From Clostridiales bacterium (GTDB lineage: Bacteria; Bacillota; Clostridia; Lachnospirales; Lachnospiraceae): a stretch of 33,884 nt of DNA. The stretch spans positions 1 to 33,884 of the forward strand of contig JAAYNW010000042.1 in assembly GCA_012520655.1 (NCBI GenBank), given 5' to 3'. Below the pieces are notes generated by a model, which saw only the letters and a list, made by a program, of their open reading frames with translations, was not told the origin of the DNA and searched no databases. Both the position numbers and the translations under genes were made by a program. Below, piece by piece: positions 25,617-33,774 of the stretch (the stretch's first letter is position 1; the number at the start of each line of letters is the position of its first letter).

Positions 25617-27356
25617 ATGGCATTCGATGGAATTACTATTGCCAATATTGTCAAAGATTTAAACAGCAGCCTTTTAGGCGGCCGCATATATAAAATTGCA
25701 CAACCGGAAAGCGATGAACTGCTCCTTACGATAAAGGTAAACGGGAGCCAAAAAAGGCTCTTTATTTCAGCAGGCGCTTCCCTTCCTTTAATCTATCTGA
25801 CGGATATTAATAAACAAAGTCCTATGACGGCTCCGGGATTCTGTATGCTTCTCAGAAAACATATTCAAAACGGCAGGATTATAGGCATCAGCCAACCGGG
25901 CCTGGAACGCATCGTCGAAATTGAAATAGAACATCTTAATGAATTGGGTGATCTATGTACGAAAAAACTGATTGTGGAGATTATGGGAAAACATAGTAAT
26001 ATAATTTTTACCAATAATGAAAATACAATCATAGACAGCATAAAACATATTTCGGGCATGGTCAGCAGCGTCCGCGAAGTTCTTCCCGGCCGTCCGTATT
26101 TCATTCCCGAAACCATGGACAAATTCAATCCTTTTACTGTCGAGGAGAAGATTTTCAAGCTCCAGCTCGGGCAAAAAAGCATGCCTGTATATAAAGCCAT
26201 ATACAGCACATATACAGGATTTTCCCCCGTTATTTCCCATGAACTTTGCTATCGCGCCAAAATTGACGGCGATTACCCCGTAGCTTCGCTCACTTCCGAA
26301 GACATACATTCTCTTTACACGGAATTCGCTTCTCTTATTTCTGCAGTCAAAAATGGGGATTTCTTTCCTAACATTATTTATGATAATACGAACCCTGTGG
26401 AATTTGCCTCAGTTGCGCTGACTATGTATGGGGAAAGCAAAATAGTTTCTTGCCCCTCCATAAGTCATGTCCTGGAAAAATACTATTCACAGAAAAACGC
26501 GGTTACAAGAATCCGCCAGAAATCGGTAGATTTACGGAAAATTGTTCAGACTGCTCTGGAACGTAACATCAAAAAATATGATTTGCAGATACGCCAAATG
26601 CAGGATACAGAGAAAAGGGAGAAATACAAGGTATACGGAGAGCTTCTGAACACTTACGGCTACGGCATTGACCCCGGCGCAAAGTCTATGACAGCTATGA
26701 ATTACTATACGAACGAGGAAATCGTCATTCCTCTGGATCCCACTTTGACCGCCTCGGAAAATGCAAAAAAATATTTTGATAAGTACAATAAATTAAAGCG
26801 GACTTACGAAGCTTTATCCGCATTAACTCTTGAAGTAAAAGAAGAAATTGAACATCTGGAATCTATCGGTACCGCGCTCGACATCGCCCTTTTAGAGGAA
26901 GACCTCGTTCAGATAAAAGAAGAGTTAATTGAGAGCGGTTATATCCGGAGAAAAGGCGGCCTGAAAAAGACAAAAATTACAAGTAAGCCTTTTCACTATA
27001 TAAGCAGTGACGGTTTTCATATTTACGTAGGAAAAAATAATTATCAGAACGAAGAAATCACCTTCAAACTGGCCTCCGGAAACGATTGGTGGTTCCATGC
27101 CAAAGGTATTCCGGGCTCTCATGTTATAGTAAAGACAAACGGTGCAGAGCTTCCAGACCGCACCTTTGAAGAGGCGTCCAGGCTTGCTGCCCACTATTCC
27201 AAGGCAAAGGGACAGGATAAGGTAGAAATCGATTATACAGAAAAGAAAAATATTAAAAAACCAAACGGCAGTAAGCCCGGCTTTGTTGTATATTATACCA
27301 ATTATTCCTTGATCATCGATTCAGATATCAGTTCCTTACAATTAGTAAATGATTAA
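25617..27356 (+). CDS. rqcH: Ribosome quality-control factor RqcH (NFACT/Rqc2 family)
   Basis: RqcH binds obstructed large ribosomal subunits and recruits Ala-tRNA to add C-terminal poly-alanine tails that mark stalled chains for degradation. Older annotation calls it a fibronectin-binding protein. The 579-residue protein has NFACT-N (MAFDGITIANIVKDLN onward), a helix-hairpin-helix and coiled-coil middle (about 290-430), and the C-terminal NFACT-R domain with YVGKNNYQNEEITFKLASG, DWWFHAKGIPGSHV and KPGFVVYYTNY. At the position of the Bacillus Asp97-Arg98 pair it reads Glu97-Arg98 (GLERIV). The start at 25617 is preferred because GCGAGG lies just before it; an in-frame TTG at 25596 has no such site. 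It overlaps the GNAT gene by 8 bp. Confidence 0.94.
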   Translation: MAFDGITIANIVKDLNSSLLGGRIYKIAQPESDELLLTIKVNGSQKRLFISAGASLPLIYLTDINKQSPMTAPGFCMLLRKHIQNGRIIGISQPGLERIVEIEIEHLNELGDLCTKKLIVEIMGKHSNIIFTNNENTIIDSIKHISGMVSSVREVLPGRPYFIPETMDKFNPFTVEEKIFKLQLGQKSMPVYKAIYSTYTGFSPVISHELCYRAKIDGDYPVASLTSEDIHSLYTEFASLISAVKNGDFFPNIIYDNTNPVEFASVALTMYGESKIVSCPSISHVLEKYYSQKNAVTRIRQKSVDLRKIVQTALERNIKKYDLQIRQMQDTEKREKYKVYGELLNTYGYGIDPGAKSMTAMNYYTNEEIVIPLDPTLTASENAKKYFDKYNKLKRTYEALSALTLEVKEEIEHLESIGTALDIALLEEDLVQIKEELIESGYIRRKGGLKKTKITSKPFHYISSDGFHIYVGKNNYQNEEITFKLASGNDWWFHAKGIPGSHVIVKTNGAELPDRTFEEASRLAAHYSKAKGQDKVEIDYTEKKNIKKPNGSKPGFVVYYTNYSLIIDSDISSLQLVND

Positions 27357-27978
27357 AAAGGTTTTGGTGTTACAGGCAATGATAAATAATAATGATTTAA
27401 TAATAAAAAAACTTACAGAGCAAGGTATTATTTCCATATATACTGCTCACTCCATAAGGCATTTTCCGGCAAACGAGCGTAAACCGGTTTCCGCTATCCG
27501 GCGCATGGTTCAAGAAGGAATTTATATAGGATACGGTCTTTACGAGAAAAAAGAGGCTGAATCACTTTTGTGCTATGCTTTCTTCACAATGCTCCCGAAT
27601 TGCGGCAATATTTTGCTCGACTATTATGCCGTAATGGAACAATACCGCAGCCGTGGAATTGGTTCTTACTTTCTGCAGCAGTTGAAAAAGGAAATCAAAG
27701 ATTACGAAGGCATCCTAATAGAGACGGAAAATCCCGATTATTCCAAAGACGATAACGAAAAACTTGTTCGTAGTAAAAGAATCACTTTTTATGAAGGAAA
27801 CGGTGCTTTTTTTACAGGTATTCTAGCAGAAGTATTCGGGGTTCATTATAAAGTATTTTTCCTTCCGGTGCTTAAGACTCCTACACAAAAAAAACTTTTG
27901 GCCGATTTCGACGCCATATACAGGCATATGTTGTCGCAGGAAAATTATGAGACACATGTCCGTATATCTGCTACATAG
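27349..27978 (+). CDS. GNAT-family N-acetyltransferase
   Basis: This 209-residue protein has an acetyl-CoA-binding GNAT core. The pyrophosphate-loop region reads QYRSRGIGSYFLQQLKKE (about residues 95-112), preceded by the beta strand GNILLDYYAVM. A C-terminal ITFYEGNGAFFTG segment matches the family's last strands. The acceptor substrate is unknown. The ATG at 27349 overlaps the rqcH stop and has no clear Shine-Dalgarno; a second ATG at 27379 has a marginal GGTG, so the true start is uncertain. The overlap and shared terminator indicate co-transcription with rqcH. Any functional link to ribosome rescue is speculation. Confidence 0.78.
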   Translation: MIKKVLVLQAMINNNDLIIKKLTEQGIISIYTAHSIRHFPANERKPVSAIRRMVQEGIYIGYGLYEKKEAESLLCYAFFTMLPNCGNILLDYYAVMEQYRSRGIGSYFLQQLKKEIKDYEGILIETENPDYSKDDNEKLVRSKRITFYEGNGAFFTGILAEVFGVHYKVFFLPVLKTPTQKKLLADFDAIYRHMLSQENYETHVRISAT

Positions 27979-27988
27979 CTTAATATGT

Positions 27989-28028
27989 AATAACGGCGTA
28001 TATTTTAACGTATACGCCGTTATTTTTT
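27989..28028 (+). terminator. Intrinsic terminator after rqcH-GNAT
   Basis: AATAACGGCGTATA (27989-28002) and TATACGCCGTTATT (28011-28024) form a perfect 14-bp stem with an 8-nt loop followed by TTTTAT on the plus strand. The opposing CotF-like gene stops directly beside it, so the hairpin may also end that transcript. Confidence 0.9.
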
Positions 28029-28281
28029 ATATTGTTCCGCTGCTAAATAATGATTTTACATGTTCTACTTCTTCTTGTGTTGCCTTGGAAGCGGGTACAT
28101 AATATGACTTTTCCCTTGCGATCTGAAACAGCTCTTCCTGTGACTGCTCGCATGTGTTTCTTAATTGCTTTAACGTCTGCTTTAATTCCTTGTTTTCTGT
28201 CTGCGGAATCATCTCTCCGAAACGGACAAGTTCTCCGTTAATGCCTGCTAAAGTATCTGCTACCATTGTTTTTTCCTGCAT
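28027..28281 (-). CDS. CotF-family spore coat protein
   Basis: This 84-residue protein resembles the coat F family. It begins MQEKTMVADTLAGINGEL, continues with the helical LRNTCEQSQEELFQIAREKSYYVPASKATQEEV, and ends shortly after, all typical of small clostridial CotF-like proteins. Such proteins are structural parts of the spore coat or are packed in spores. GTAGGAGG lies seven bases before the ATG. It begins 12 bp after the companion CotF-like gene and ends at the shared terminator hairpin. Assignment is by pattern recognition. The protein is largely alpha-helical and polar, without a signal peptide or membrane segment. Confidence 0.75.
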   Translation of the reverse strand: MQEKTMVADTLAGINGELVRFGEMIPQTENKELKQTLKQLRNTCEQSQEELFQIAREKSYYVPASKATQEEVEHVKSLFSSGTI

Positions 28282-28293
28282 TTTTTCACCCTC

Positions 28294-28479
28294 CTACTGC
28301 AAAAACTTCATAAGCTGTTGTTTATTTTCCATTGCTGATTTTGCGCCCTTTTCGAAAAATTGCTTCACGCTCGTATCGGTCGCGCACTCCGCATATTCTT
28401 TCAGTTTGCAGTGTGTAGTGTCATAACCGCCAATCAAATGGCGCAGGTTCTGTAAGTCTAATTCTGATAAATTAGTCAT
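28294..28479 (-). CDS. Small CotF-like spore protein
   Basis: This 61-residue helical protein (SELDLQNLRHLIGGYDTTH at the start, CATDTSVKQFFEKGAKSAM in the middle) resembles the N-terminal half of coat F proteins. The HLIGG and QLMKFL segments match the first helices of that family. With the next gene it forms a two-gene unit whose products could act as a split CotF pair. AGGAGG lies about 11 bases before the ATG. A sigma-G-like promoter is visible at 28518-28547, which would fit forespore expression. Confidence in spore function is moderate, since it rests on family resemblance and promoter pattern only. Confidence 0.68.
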   Translation of the reverse strand: MTNLSELDLQNLRHLIGGYDTTHCKLKEYAECATDTSVKQFFEKGAKSAMENKQQLMKFLQ

Positions 28480-28517
28480 GTCGTTGTGTTACCTCCTGAT
28501 TAGAATATTTTCATTCC

Positions 28518-28547
28518 TATTATTACCAGAAGGCTTTGTTCTATTCA
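28518..28547 (-). promoter_or_regulatory. Candidate sigma-G/sigma-F promoter of the CotF-like pair
   Basis: On the minus strand TGAATA (28547-28542) is followed after 17 bp by AATAATA (28524-28518), 5 of 7 to the sigma-G -10. The overlapping GGTAATAATA also fits the sigma-F -10 pattern. The predicted start lies about 15 bp before AGGAGG. Confidence 0.4.
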
Positions 28548-28606
28548 TGCAATTATTTCTAATTTTATTAATATAAAATTCTATTACGCAAAGAACTTAT
28601 ATGAAT

Positions 28607-29167
28607 TTATATTATGCCGGTATGCTCCAATAAAATCTTTATGCCCAAGAGAATCAATACAATGCCTCCCGCCATTTCCGCTTTCGACTTATATCTTGTT
28701 CCAAACTTATTGCCTACCTTCACACCGGCCATCGACAGGATAAAGGTAATTGTTCCGATAAGGAATATTGCCGTAAAAATGTTTACATTCAAAAAGGCGA
28801 AGGTAATTCCAACCGCCAAAGCATCAATACTTGTAGCTACCGCCAATACAAACATTTCCCTCGGAGCAAACGAATCGTTAGTATTTTCATCTTCATTGCA
28901 AAGAGATTCCCGAATCATATTTACGCCTATCAGCAAAAGTAAAATAAATGATATCCAATGATCGATTGCCGCAATTTTATCTTTGAACTGTATACCGAGC
29001 ACATATCCCATTGCCGGCATAAGTGCCTGAAAACCTCCGAACCAGCCTCCTGCAATCGCAGCCTTTTTTACAGTCAGTTTCTGCACAGAAAGACCTTTGC
29101 AGACAGCTACGGCAAACGCATCCATCGCCAGTCCTATTGCAAGCGTAAATAATGTAATACAATCCAT
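28607..29167 (-). CDS. mntP: Manganese efflux pump MntP
   Basis: MntP exports Mn2+ across the inner membrane and protects against manganese excess. The 186-residue protein has six hydrophobic helices and the two internally repeated motifs with essential acidic residues: Asp16 in GLAMDAFAV and Asp115 in [29 protein letters not shown] precedes the last helix. The ATG at 29167 is selected because AAGGAGAAAG precedes it; the frame extends 25 codons upstream but that part lies inside the riboswitch leader and terminator. The yybP-ykoY Mn2+ riboswitch in the leader strongly supports the metal assignment. Confidence 0.93.
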   Translation of the reverse strand: MDCITLFTLAIGLAMDAFAVAVCKGLSVQKLTVKKAAIAGGWFGGFQALMPAMGYVLGIQFKDKIAAIDHWISFILLLLIGVNMIRESLCNEDENTNDSFAPREMFVLAVATSIDALAVGITFAFLNVNIFTAIFLIGTITFILSMAGVKVGNKFGTRYKSKAEMAGGIVLILLGIKILLEHTGII

Positions 29168-29207
29168 TTCTTTCTCCTTCGTCTCACTTATACTTTTAAA
29201 CACACAT

Positions 29208-29252
29208 AAAAAACTCACAGACAATGATACTATACCTATCACTGTCTATGAG
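29208..29252 (-). terminator. Riboswitch expression-platform terminator of mntP
   Basis: On the minus strand CTCATAGACAGTGATA (29252-29237) pairs with TATCATTGTCTGTGAG (29229-29214) over 16 positions with two G-U pairs, followed by TTTTTT. Its first seven bases (CTCATAG) are also the 3' arm of aptamer stem P1, so the two folds exclude each other. Confidence 0.88.
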
Positions 29253-29342
29253 TCTCATTCATTAAGGTAATACCAGATTCGCATCATTATGTTGATATTA
29301 CCGCAGTATCCGTAAAAATACTTGCGAACTACTCCCTCATAG
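29246..29342 (-). promoter_or_regulatory. yybP-ykoY (Mn2+) riboswitch aptamer of mntP
   Basis: Elements in transcript order are as follows. P1 5' arm is CTATGAG (29342-29336), followed by the conserved GGGAGTAG. P2 is CGCAAGTAT (29326-29318) with ATACTGCG (29309-29302), one bulged A. P3 is GGTAATA (29302-29296) with TATTACC (29272-29266), enclosing the conserved TCAACATA and a GAT-GCGA-ATC hairpin. Then comes conserved ATGAGA and the P1 3' arm CTCATAG (29252-29246). Known family members bind Mn2+ between the two conserved loops. P1 formation would block the terminator, so metal should turn mntP on. Confidence 0.87.
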
Positions 29343-29353
29343 GGATGTTTACA

Positions 29354-29382
29354 ATTTTATAGTAGTTGATAATTTTTGTCAA
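29354..29382 (-). promoter_or_regulatory. Sigma-A promoter of mntP
   Basis: On the minus strand TTGACA (29382-29377), a 17-bp spacer and TAAAAT (29359-29354), directly ahead of the riboswitch. The remaining stretch to 29554 is AT-rich with a 16-bp palindrome TATAAAATATTTTATA (29444-29459) and no firm promoter for the gene on the right. Confidence 0.8.
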
Positions 29383-29554
29383 TACAAATAATTCCTTTTT
29401 TCTATTTACTTTTCGTATCCATTTTCTATATACTATATTTGACTATAAAATATTTTATAACGCATCAACACATTTTATACATGCAAATAAATTGCTGCAG
29501 CTTATAACACTTGTGGCATAAGAAACTGGAAATTTAGAAAGGCACGACGATATT

Positions 29555-30592
29555 ATGACTTTAACAACTCTCTGCTATATAGAAAAGGATGATTCTTATC
29601 TAATGCTTCACCGCATCAAAAAGGAAAGGGACATCAACAAAGATAAGTGGATCGGTGTAGGCGGCCATATTGAAACCGACGAGAGTCCGGATGACTGCTT
29701 GATTCGTGAGGTCAAAGAAGAGACAGGCCTAACGCTTACTTCTTACCGTCTTCGGGGTATTATTACTTTTCTATGCGATGATATTACGGATTATTACATC
29801 TTCCTATATACTGCCGATTGCTTCGAAGGTAATATAAAAAGCTGCAACGAAGGAGTGCTGGAATGGGTACACAAAGATAAACTTGTCTCTTTAAATCTGT
29901 GGGAAGGAGATCTTATCTTCTTCCAGCTTCTGGAAAAAAACACATCTGTCTTTTCCTTAAAGCTTTGCTATTTAAATGGTATTTTAAAAGAGGCTGTTCT
30001 TGATGGCCGAACTATGGAGCTTTTCGATATCGTCGATATAAACGGTATCCCCACAGGGCAGGTAAGAGAACGCTCTCTCGTTCATCGTTACGGAGATTTG
30101 CATCGAACTTCTCATGTGTGGATTATCCGGCCGAACGGCAAGGGCCGTTTTGACGTACTTTTACAGAAACGTGCTGCGGATAAGGACTCCTTTCCCGGTA
30201 CTTACGATATCTCTTCCGCCGGACATGTCCCCGCCGGAATGGATTATCTGGAATCCGCAATTCGTGAATTGAAAGAAGAACTAGGGATTACCGTTTTGCC
30301 CGAGGAATTAAAATTTATAGGGTTTCATGACGGAGAAATCATCACGACATTTTATAATAAGCCTTTCCACAACCATGAGTTCAGCGCTGTCTATGTTCTA
30401 TCAATGAACATCCCTTCTTCTTCCTTTCACCTGCAGAAAGAAGAAGTCGAAACCGTAATATGGATGGACTATGAGGACTGCCTCGCTTCTATGCAGGACG
30501 GTACTTTACCTCATTGTATTTTTATGAATGAATTTCTGGCTCTCGGGACAATTCAAGATAAACTTTCGGAGGGTCGATTGTCAGAAAGATAA
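29555..30592 (+). CDS. Two-domain Nudix hydrolase fusion
   Basis: This 345-residue protein joins two Nudix domains. The first (residues 1 to about 150) resembles MutT/8-oxo-dGTP diphosphatase-type proteins, with a complete box: Gly37, Glu43 and REVKEETGL at 51-59. The second (about 155-345) resembles isopentenyl-diphosphate-isomerase-like Nudix proteins of the YfcD kind, with ELFDIVDINGIPTGQVRERSLVHR and SFPGTYDISSAGHVPAG. Its box keeps RELKEELGI (237-245), but the first glutamate is replaced by Met229. AAAGG lies about 12 bases before the ATG, a long spacing. Neither substrate can be assigned. The gene is convergent with the flippase gene, 25 bp away, and no strong terminator separates them. 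Confidence 0.85.
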   Translation: MTLTTLCYIEKDDSYLMLHRIKKERDINKDKWIGVGGHIETDESPDDCLIREVKEETGLTLTSYRLRGIITFLCDDITDYYIFLYTADCFEGNIKSCNEGVLEWVHKDKLVSLNLWEGDLIFFQLLEKNTSVFSLKLCYLNGILKEAVLDGRTMELFDIVDINGIPTGQVRERSLVHRYGDLHRTSHVWIIRPNGKGRFDVLLQKRAADKDSFPGTYDISSAGHVPAGMDYLESAIRELKEELGITVLPEELKFIGFHDGEIITTFYNKPFHNHEFSAVYVLSMNIPSSSFHLQKEEVETVIWMDYEDCLASMQDGTLPHCIFMNEFLALGTIQDKLSEGRLSER

Positions 30593-30617
30593 GCACCGAC
30601 CCAACCAAAAATAGAAA

Positions 30618-32276
30618 CTATAGCAATCTTAACTTTTTTGCCACCTTCACAAACAGATATCCCTTGGGAAGCCCCTTCAGATCCGCTTCCTTTACTGCCT
30701 TTAATTTGATGACCAATACGAAATAAATAGGCACCGACACCCCGACAGCTATAATTAAAGCGATTAAATTAATGAAGTATGCGGAAGACATCAACATCTC
30801 CAGAAGATAAGAAACTCCCTCATAAGTACCAAAGGCCGCCAATCCCATGAGCATTGATGAAAATAACGGTCTTGCAAAGGTTTTATCCATTTCTTGTTTA
30901 TAATCCAAATGTTTGCGCAAAGATATGCTGTTCAGTACACACATCATAAACGAATATACCATTGTCGCAATCATTACACCATATATTCCCAAATCCGTAA
31001 ACCACATAACAGGCACGAGCACCGCCGTCTGCAAGCCAAGTGCTATTGCCGCATTGATAACGGGAGTGTTTACTCTGCCGATTCCCTGCAGCACGGCATT
31101 TGTCAGCGTGGATAGCCCATAAAAGATAACTGTCACCGAAAGACCTACTAAGAGCCTTGAAGCCAAATCCAAAAACTCTACCTGTGGAAACAATGCGAGC
31201 ACCAGAGGCTTTGCAAGTACTCCGATTCCGATTGATGCCGGTATTGAAATCAGCATCGTTACCTTTACCGCGGCTGCAGTTTTCTTTTTCGTCTGTTTCA
31301 TCGCCCCCTGCGCATAGGCCGAAGCAATTGTCGGTATGATGGCCGAAGACATTGCAGAAGCCAAGGCAATCGGAATATTGGAGATCGTTACCGCCTTCTG
31401 CGCCAAAACTCCATAATTTGTCGATGCCGCCGTCTCACTCATCTCTTTAAAATTAACCATAAACTGCATATAGATTGTTTGATCCAGTGAAGTGACTAAA
31501 TTATAGACGCAAGTACCCAGAATAAAGGGGGTTACAACTGAGGTAATCGTTTTAAATATTTCTTTGTAGGATTCCTCGTTCTCCGTCCGGTCATATTTTA
31601 CCCGCCTATTAATCGTTTTACGGTTCATGGCATATACTGCCAGCATAAACAGAAGAGCAATTACCACACCGGAGCCTGTTCCTAGCGCACTTCCGATTGC
31701 TCCGTACATCGCTTGTATACTCGTATCTTTTCCGCTCGCATCAGCCGCCTGCATAAGTGTATATGCCGCTCCCATGCTGACCGCCGCATTCAATATCTGC
31801 TCGAGTATCTGAGATACGGAAGTCTGCATCATCGTTCTATGCGCCTGAAAATATCCTCGCAAGACACCAAGCAGTCCATAGAAAAATATAGTCGGGGCAA
31901 AGATCCGAAGGACAGGAATAGAGTTACCCATCACCAAAAAAGGAGCTCCTATAAACAAAACGAGACTTGCAACTCCTCCGACTACCATAACATACACAAT
32001 TGCGCATTTAAAAATTCTCTGTGCGTTACGGTACTCTTTCAGTGCAAGTCTCTGTGCAAGCACTTTAGCAATTGCCGATGGTATACTATAGGAAGATACC
32101 AGAAGGATAATTGTGTAAATCGTATACGCAGTCGCATAATAACCATTACCTTCGTCCCCAATAATCGCTGTCAGCGGACTCTTATATAGCAATCCTATAA
32201 TTCTGCATATTATGGACGCTACGGCGAGAATCCCCGCCTGCACAATAAATCCGTCTTTTTTCTTATTGTCAGACAT
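30618..32276 (-). CDS. MurJ/YtgP-type lipid II or polysaccharide flippase
   Basis: This 552-residue multi-pass membrane protein belongs to the MOP/PST flippase superfamily. The opening AGILAVASIICRIIGLLYKSPL and IGDEGNGYYATAYTIY, plus the length and about 14 hydrophobic helices, resemble Bacillus YtgP, a MurJ lipid II flippase. It could equally move another undecaprenyl-linked glycan. It is distinct from the shorter SpoVB-like protein at 8948-10285. It starts 16 bp after glgA and so is probably co-transcribed with it. An AGAGGG lies somewhat far (12 bases) from the ATG. No gene symbol is given because MurJ, SpoVB and YtgP cannot be separated firmly by reading. Confidence 0.83.
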   Translation of the reverse strand: MSDNKKKDGFIVQAGILAVASIICRIIGLLYKSPLTAIIGDEGNGYYATAYTIYTIILLVSSYSIPSAIAKVLAQRLALKEYRNAQRIFKCAIVYVMVVGGVASLVLFIGAPFLVMGNSIPVLRIFAPTIFFYGLLGVLRGYFQAHRTMMQTSVSQILEQILNAAVSMGAAYTLMQAADASGKDTSIQAMYGAIGSALGTGSGVVIALLFMLAVYAMNRKTINRRVKYDRTENEESYKEIFKTITSVVTPFILGTCVYNLVTSLDQTIYMQFMVNFKEMSETAASTNYGVLAQKAVTISNIPIALASAMSSAIIPTIASAYAQGAMKQTKKKTAAAVKVTMLISIPASIGIGVLAKPLVLALFPQVEFLDLASRLLVGLSVTVIFYGLSTLTNAVLQGIGRVNTPVINAAIALGLQTAVLVPVMWFTDLGIYGVMIATMVYSFMMCVLNSISLRKHLDYKQEMDKTFARPLFSSMLMGLAAFGTYEGVSYLLEMLMSSAYFINLIALIIAVGVSVPIYFVLVIKLKAVKEADLKGLPKGYLFVKVAKKLRLL

Positions 32277-32292
32277 AATAATATCCGTCCCT

Positions 32293-33738
32293 CTATCCTA
32301 TCAGCCAGTCGTACATTTCCTGGTACTTTTTCGCAGATACATGCCATGAAAAATCTGCCGCCATTCCTCTGTCGATAATCTTATTCCATTCACGTTTCTT
32401 ATTGTAAAATATATGTTCCGCATATCGAATCATTGCAAGCATCTCATGCGCATTATAATTAGAAAAAGAGAAGCCTGTTCCCTTATTCTCATATTCGTTA
32501 TATGGCTCTACCGTATCCTTCAGTCCGCCGGTCTCCCTGACTATCGGAACCGTACCGTAGCGAAGTGCCATGAGTTGGCTGAGGCCGCAAGGTTCAAACA
32601 ATGACGGCATAAGAAATGCATCGCCTGCCGCATATATTTTATGAGATAATGCCTCCGAATAAAAAATGTTGGCAGAAACCTTATTGTTATATTTCCAATC
32701 GAAATGACGGAACATATTTTCATAGGTTTCATCGCCGGTTCCCAATACGACAATTTGAATCGCATCCTGGCACATCTCTTCCATCATATAATTGATCAAA
32801 TCAAAGCCCTTCTGATCCGTCAATCTGGAGACAATTCCGATAAGCATTTTTTTATCATCCTGTTCCAAACCGAGTTCTGCCTGCAGAGCACGTTTATTCT
32901 TAATCTTTTCCTTCCTAAAATTAATCGCATTATAATTATGTTCAATATACTTATCTGTTTCGGGATTAAAGTCATCATAATCAATACCGTTTACGATTCC
33001 TCTCAAATCCCCGGCTCTGGCGCGAAGCAATCCATCCAACCCTTCCCCATAAAAAGGTGTCTTGATTTCCTCCGCATAAGTATTGCTTACTGTAGTTATG
33101 GCATCCGCATATACAATGCCGCCTTTTAATAAATTCGCATCCTTATATGCTTCTAATTTATCCGGAGTAAAAAAATAATCCGGCAATCCGGTAATGGATT
33201 TCACCGTCTTCACATCCCATTTCCCTTGAAACTTCAAATTATGAATGGTCATCACGGCTTTCATTCCCCGAAAGAATTCGTTCCCTTGAAAACGCTCTTT
33301 CAAATATACCGGAATAAGTCCCGTCTGCCAGTCGTGGCAATGAATCACATCCGGTCTGAAATCGATGAGCGGAAGCGCAGATAAAACCGCCTTGGAAAAG
33401 AAGGAAAATTTTGTAACCTCATCCAATACATTATCGCTATATGGTTTAAATCCTGAAAACATGGACTCGTTATCGACAAAATAATATGTTACTCCGTCCT
33501 CTTGCGTCTCCAATATTCCCACATATTCATTTTTCCAGTTAAAATCCATATAAAAATAAGTCTTATGAGTCATTCTCTCCTTCATTTCATCCGACATACA
33601 GCTATACTTTGGAATCATGACTCTGACATCAAAATATTCTTTATCTATACATTTCGGCAACGAACCGACTACGTCTGCCAACCCACCGGTTTTAATGAAA
33701 GGTACACCCTCCGATGCTACAAACAAGATTTTTTTCAT
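32293..33738 (-). CDS. glgA: Glycogen synthase (ADP-glucose type)
   Basis: GlgA extends alpha-1,4-glucan chains from ADP-glucose. The 481-residue GT5-family protein has the ADP-glucose-binding motif IKTGGLADVVGSLP (Lys16), HCHDWQTGLIPVYL, TIHNLKFQG, GIVNGIDYDDFNPETD, IGIVSRLTDQKGFDLI and the GT-B C-terminal motif SLFEPCGLSQLMALRYG. TGGAGG lies eight bases before the ATG. No glgC, glgD or glgB is in the window, but the gene lies near the right edge, so they could be outside. The flippase gene follows after 16 bp. The upstream leader (33739-33884) contains small inverted repeats. Confidence 0.95.
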   Translation of the reverse strand: MKKILFVASEGVPFIKTGGLADVVGSLPKCIDKEYFDVRVMIPKYSCMSDEMKERMTHKTYFYMDFNWKNEYVGILETQEDGVTYYFVDNESMFSGFKPYSDNVLDEVTKFSFFSKAVLSALPLIDFRPDVIHCHDWQTGLIPVYLKERFQGNEFFRGMKAVMTIHNLKFQGKWDVKTVKSITGLPDYFFTPDKLEAYKDANLLKGGIVYADAITTVSNTYAEEIKTPFYGEGLDGLLRARAGDLRGIVNGIDYDDFNPETDKYIEHNYNAINFRKEKIKNKRALQAELGLEQDDKKMLIGIVSRLTDQKGFDLINYMMEEMCQDAIQIVVLGTGDETYENMFRHFDWKYNNKVSANIFYSEALSHKIYAAGDAFLMPSLFEPCGLSQLMALRYGTVPIVRETGGLKDTVEPYNEYENKGTGFSFSNYNAHEMLAMIRYAEHIFYNKKREWNKIIDRGMAADFSWHVSAKKYQEMYDWLIG

Positions 33739-33753
33739 AGCCTAACCTCCAAT

Positions 33754-33774
33754 ATACATAAGGTAGTGTCAAAT
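33754..33774 (-). repeat. Leader hairpin just upstream of the glgA ribosome binding site
   Basis: On the minus strand GGTAGT and ACTACC are 6-bp arms around a 9-nt loop, just before the TATATTGGAGG that starts glgA translation. A second set of short arms, GGGAG and CTCCC, lies further upstream (about 33811-33844). Neither is followed by a U-run on the glgA strand. A role in glgA control is possible but not shown. Confidence 0.35.

Noticed and set aside
30571..30602. GGGTCG/CGACCC inverted repeat between the double-Nudix gene and the flippase gene as terminator
   Set aside because: The stem is only 6 bp with a 20-nt loop and no U-run on either strand.
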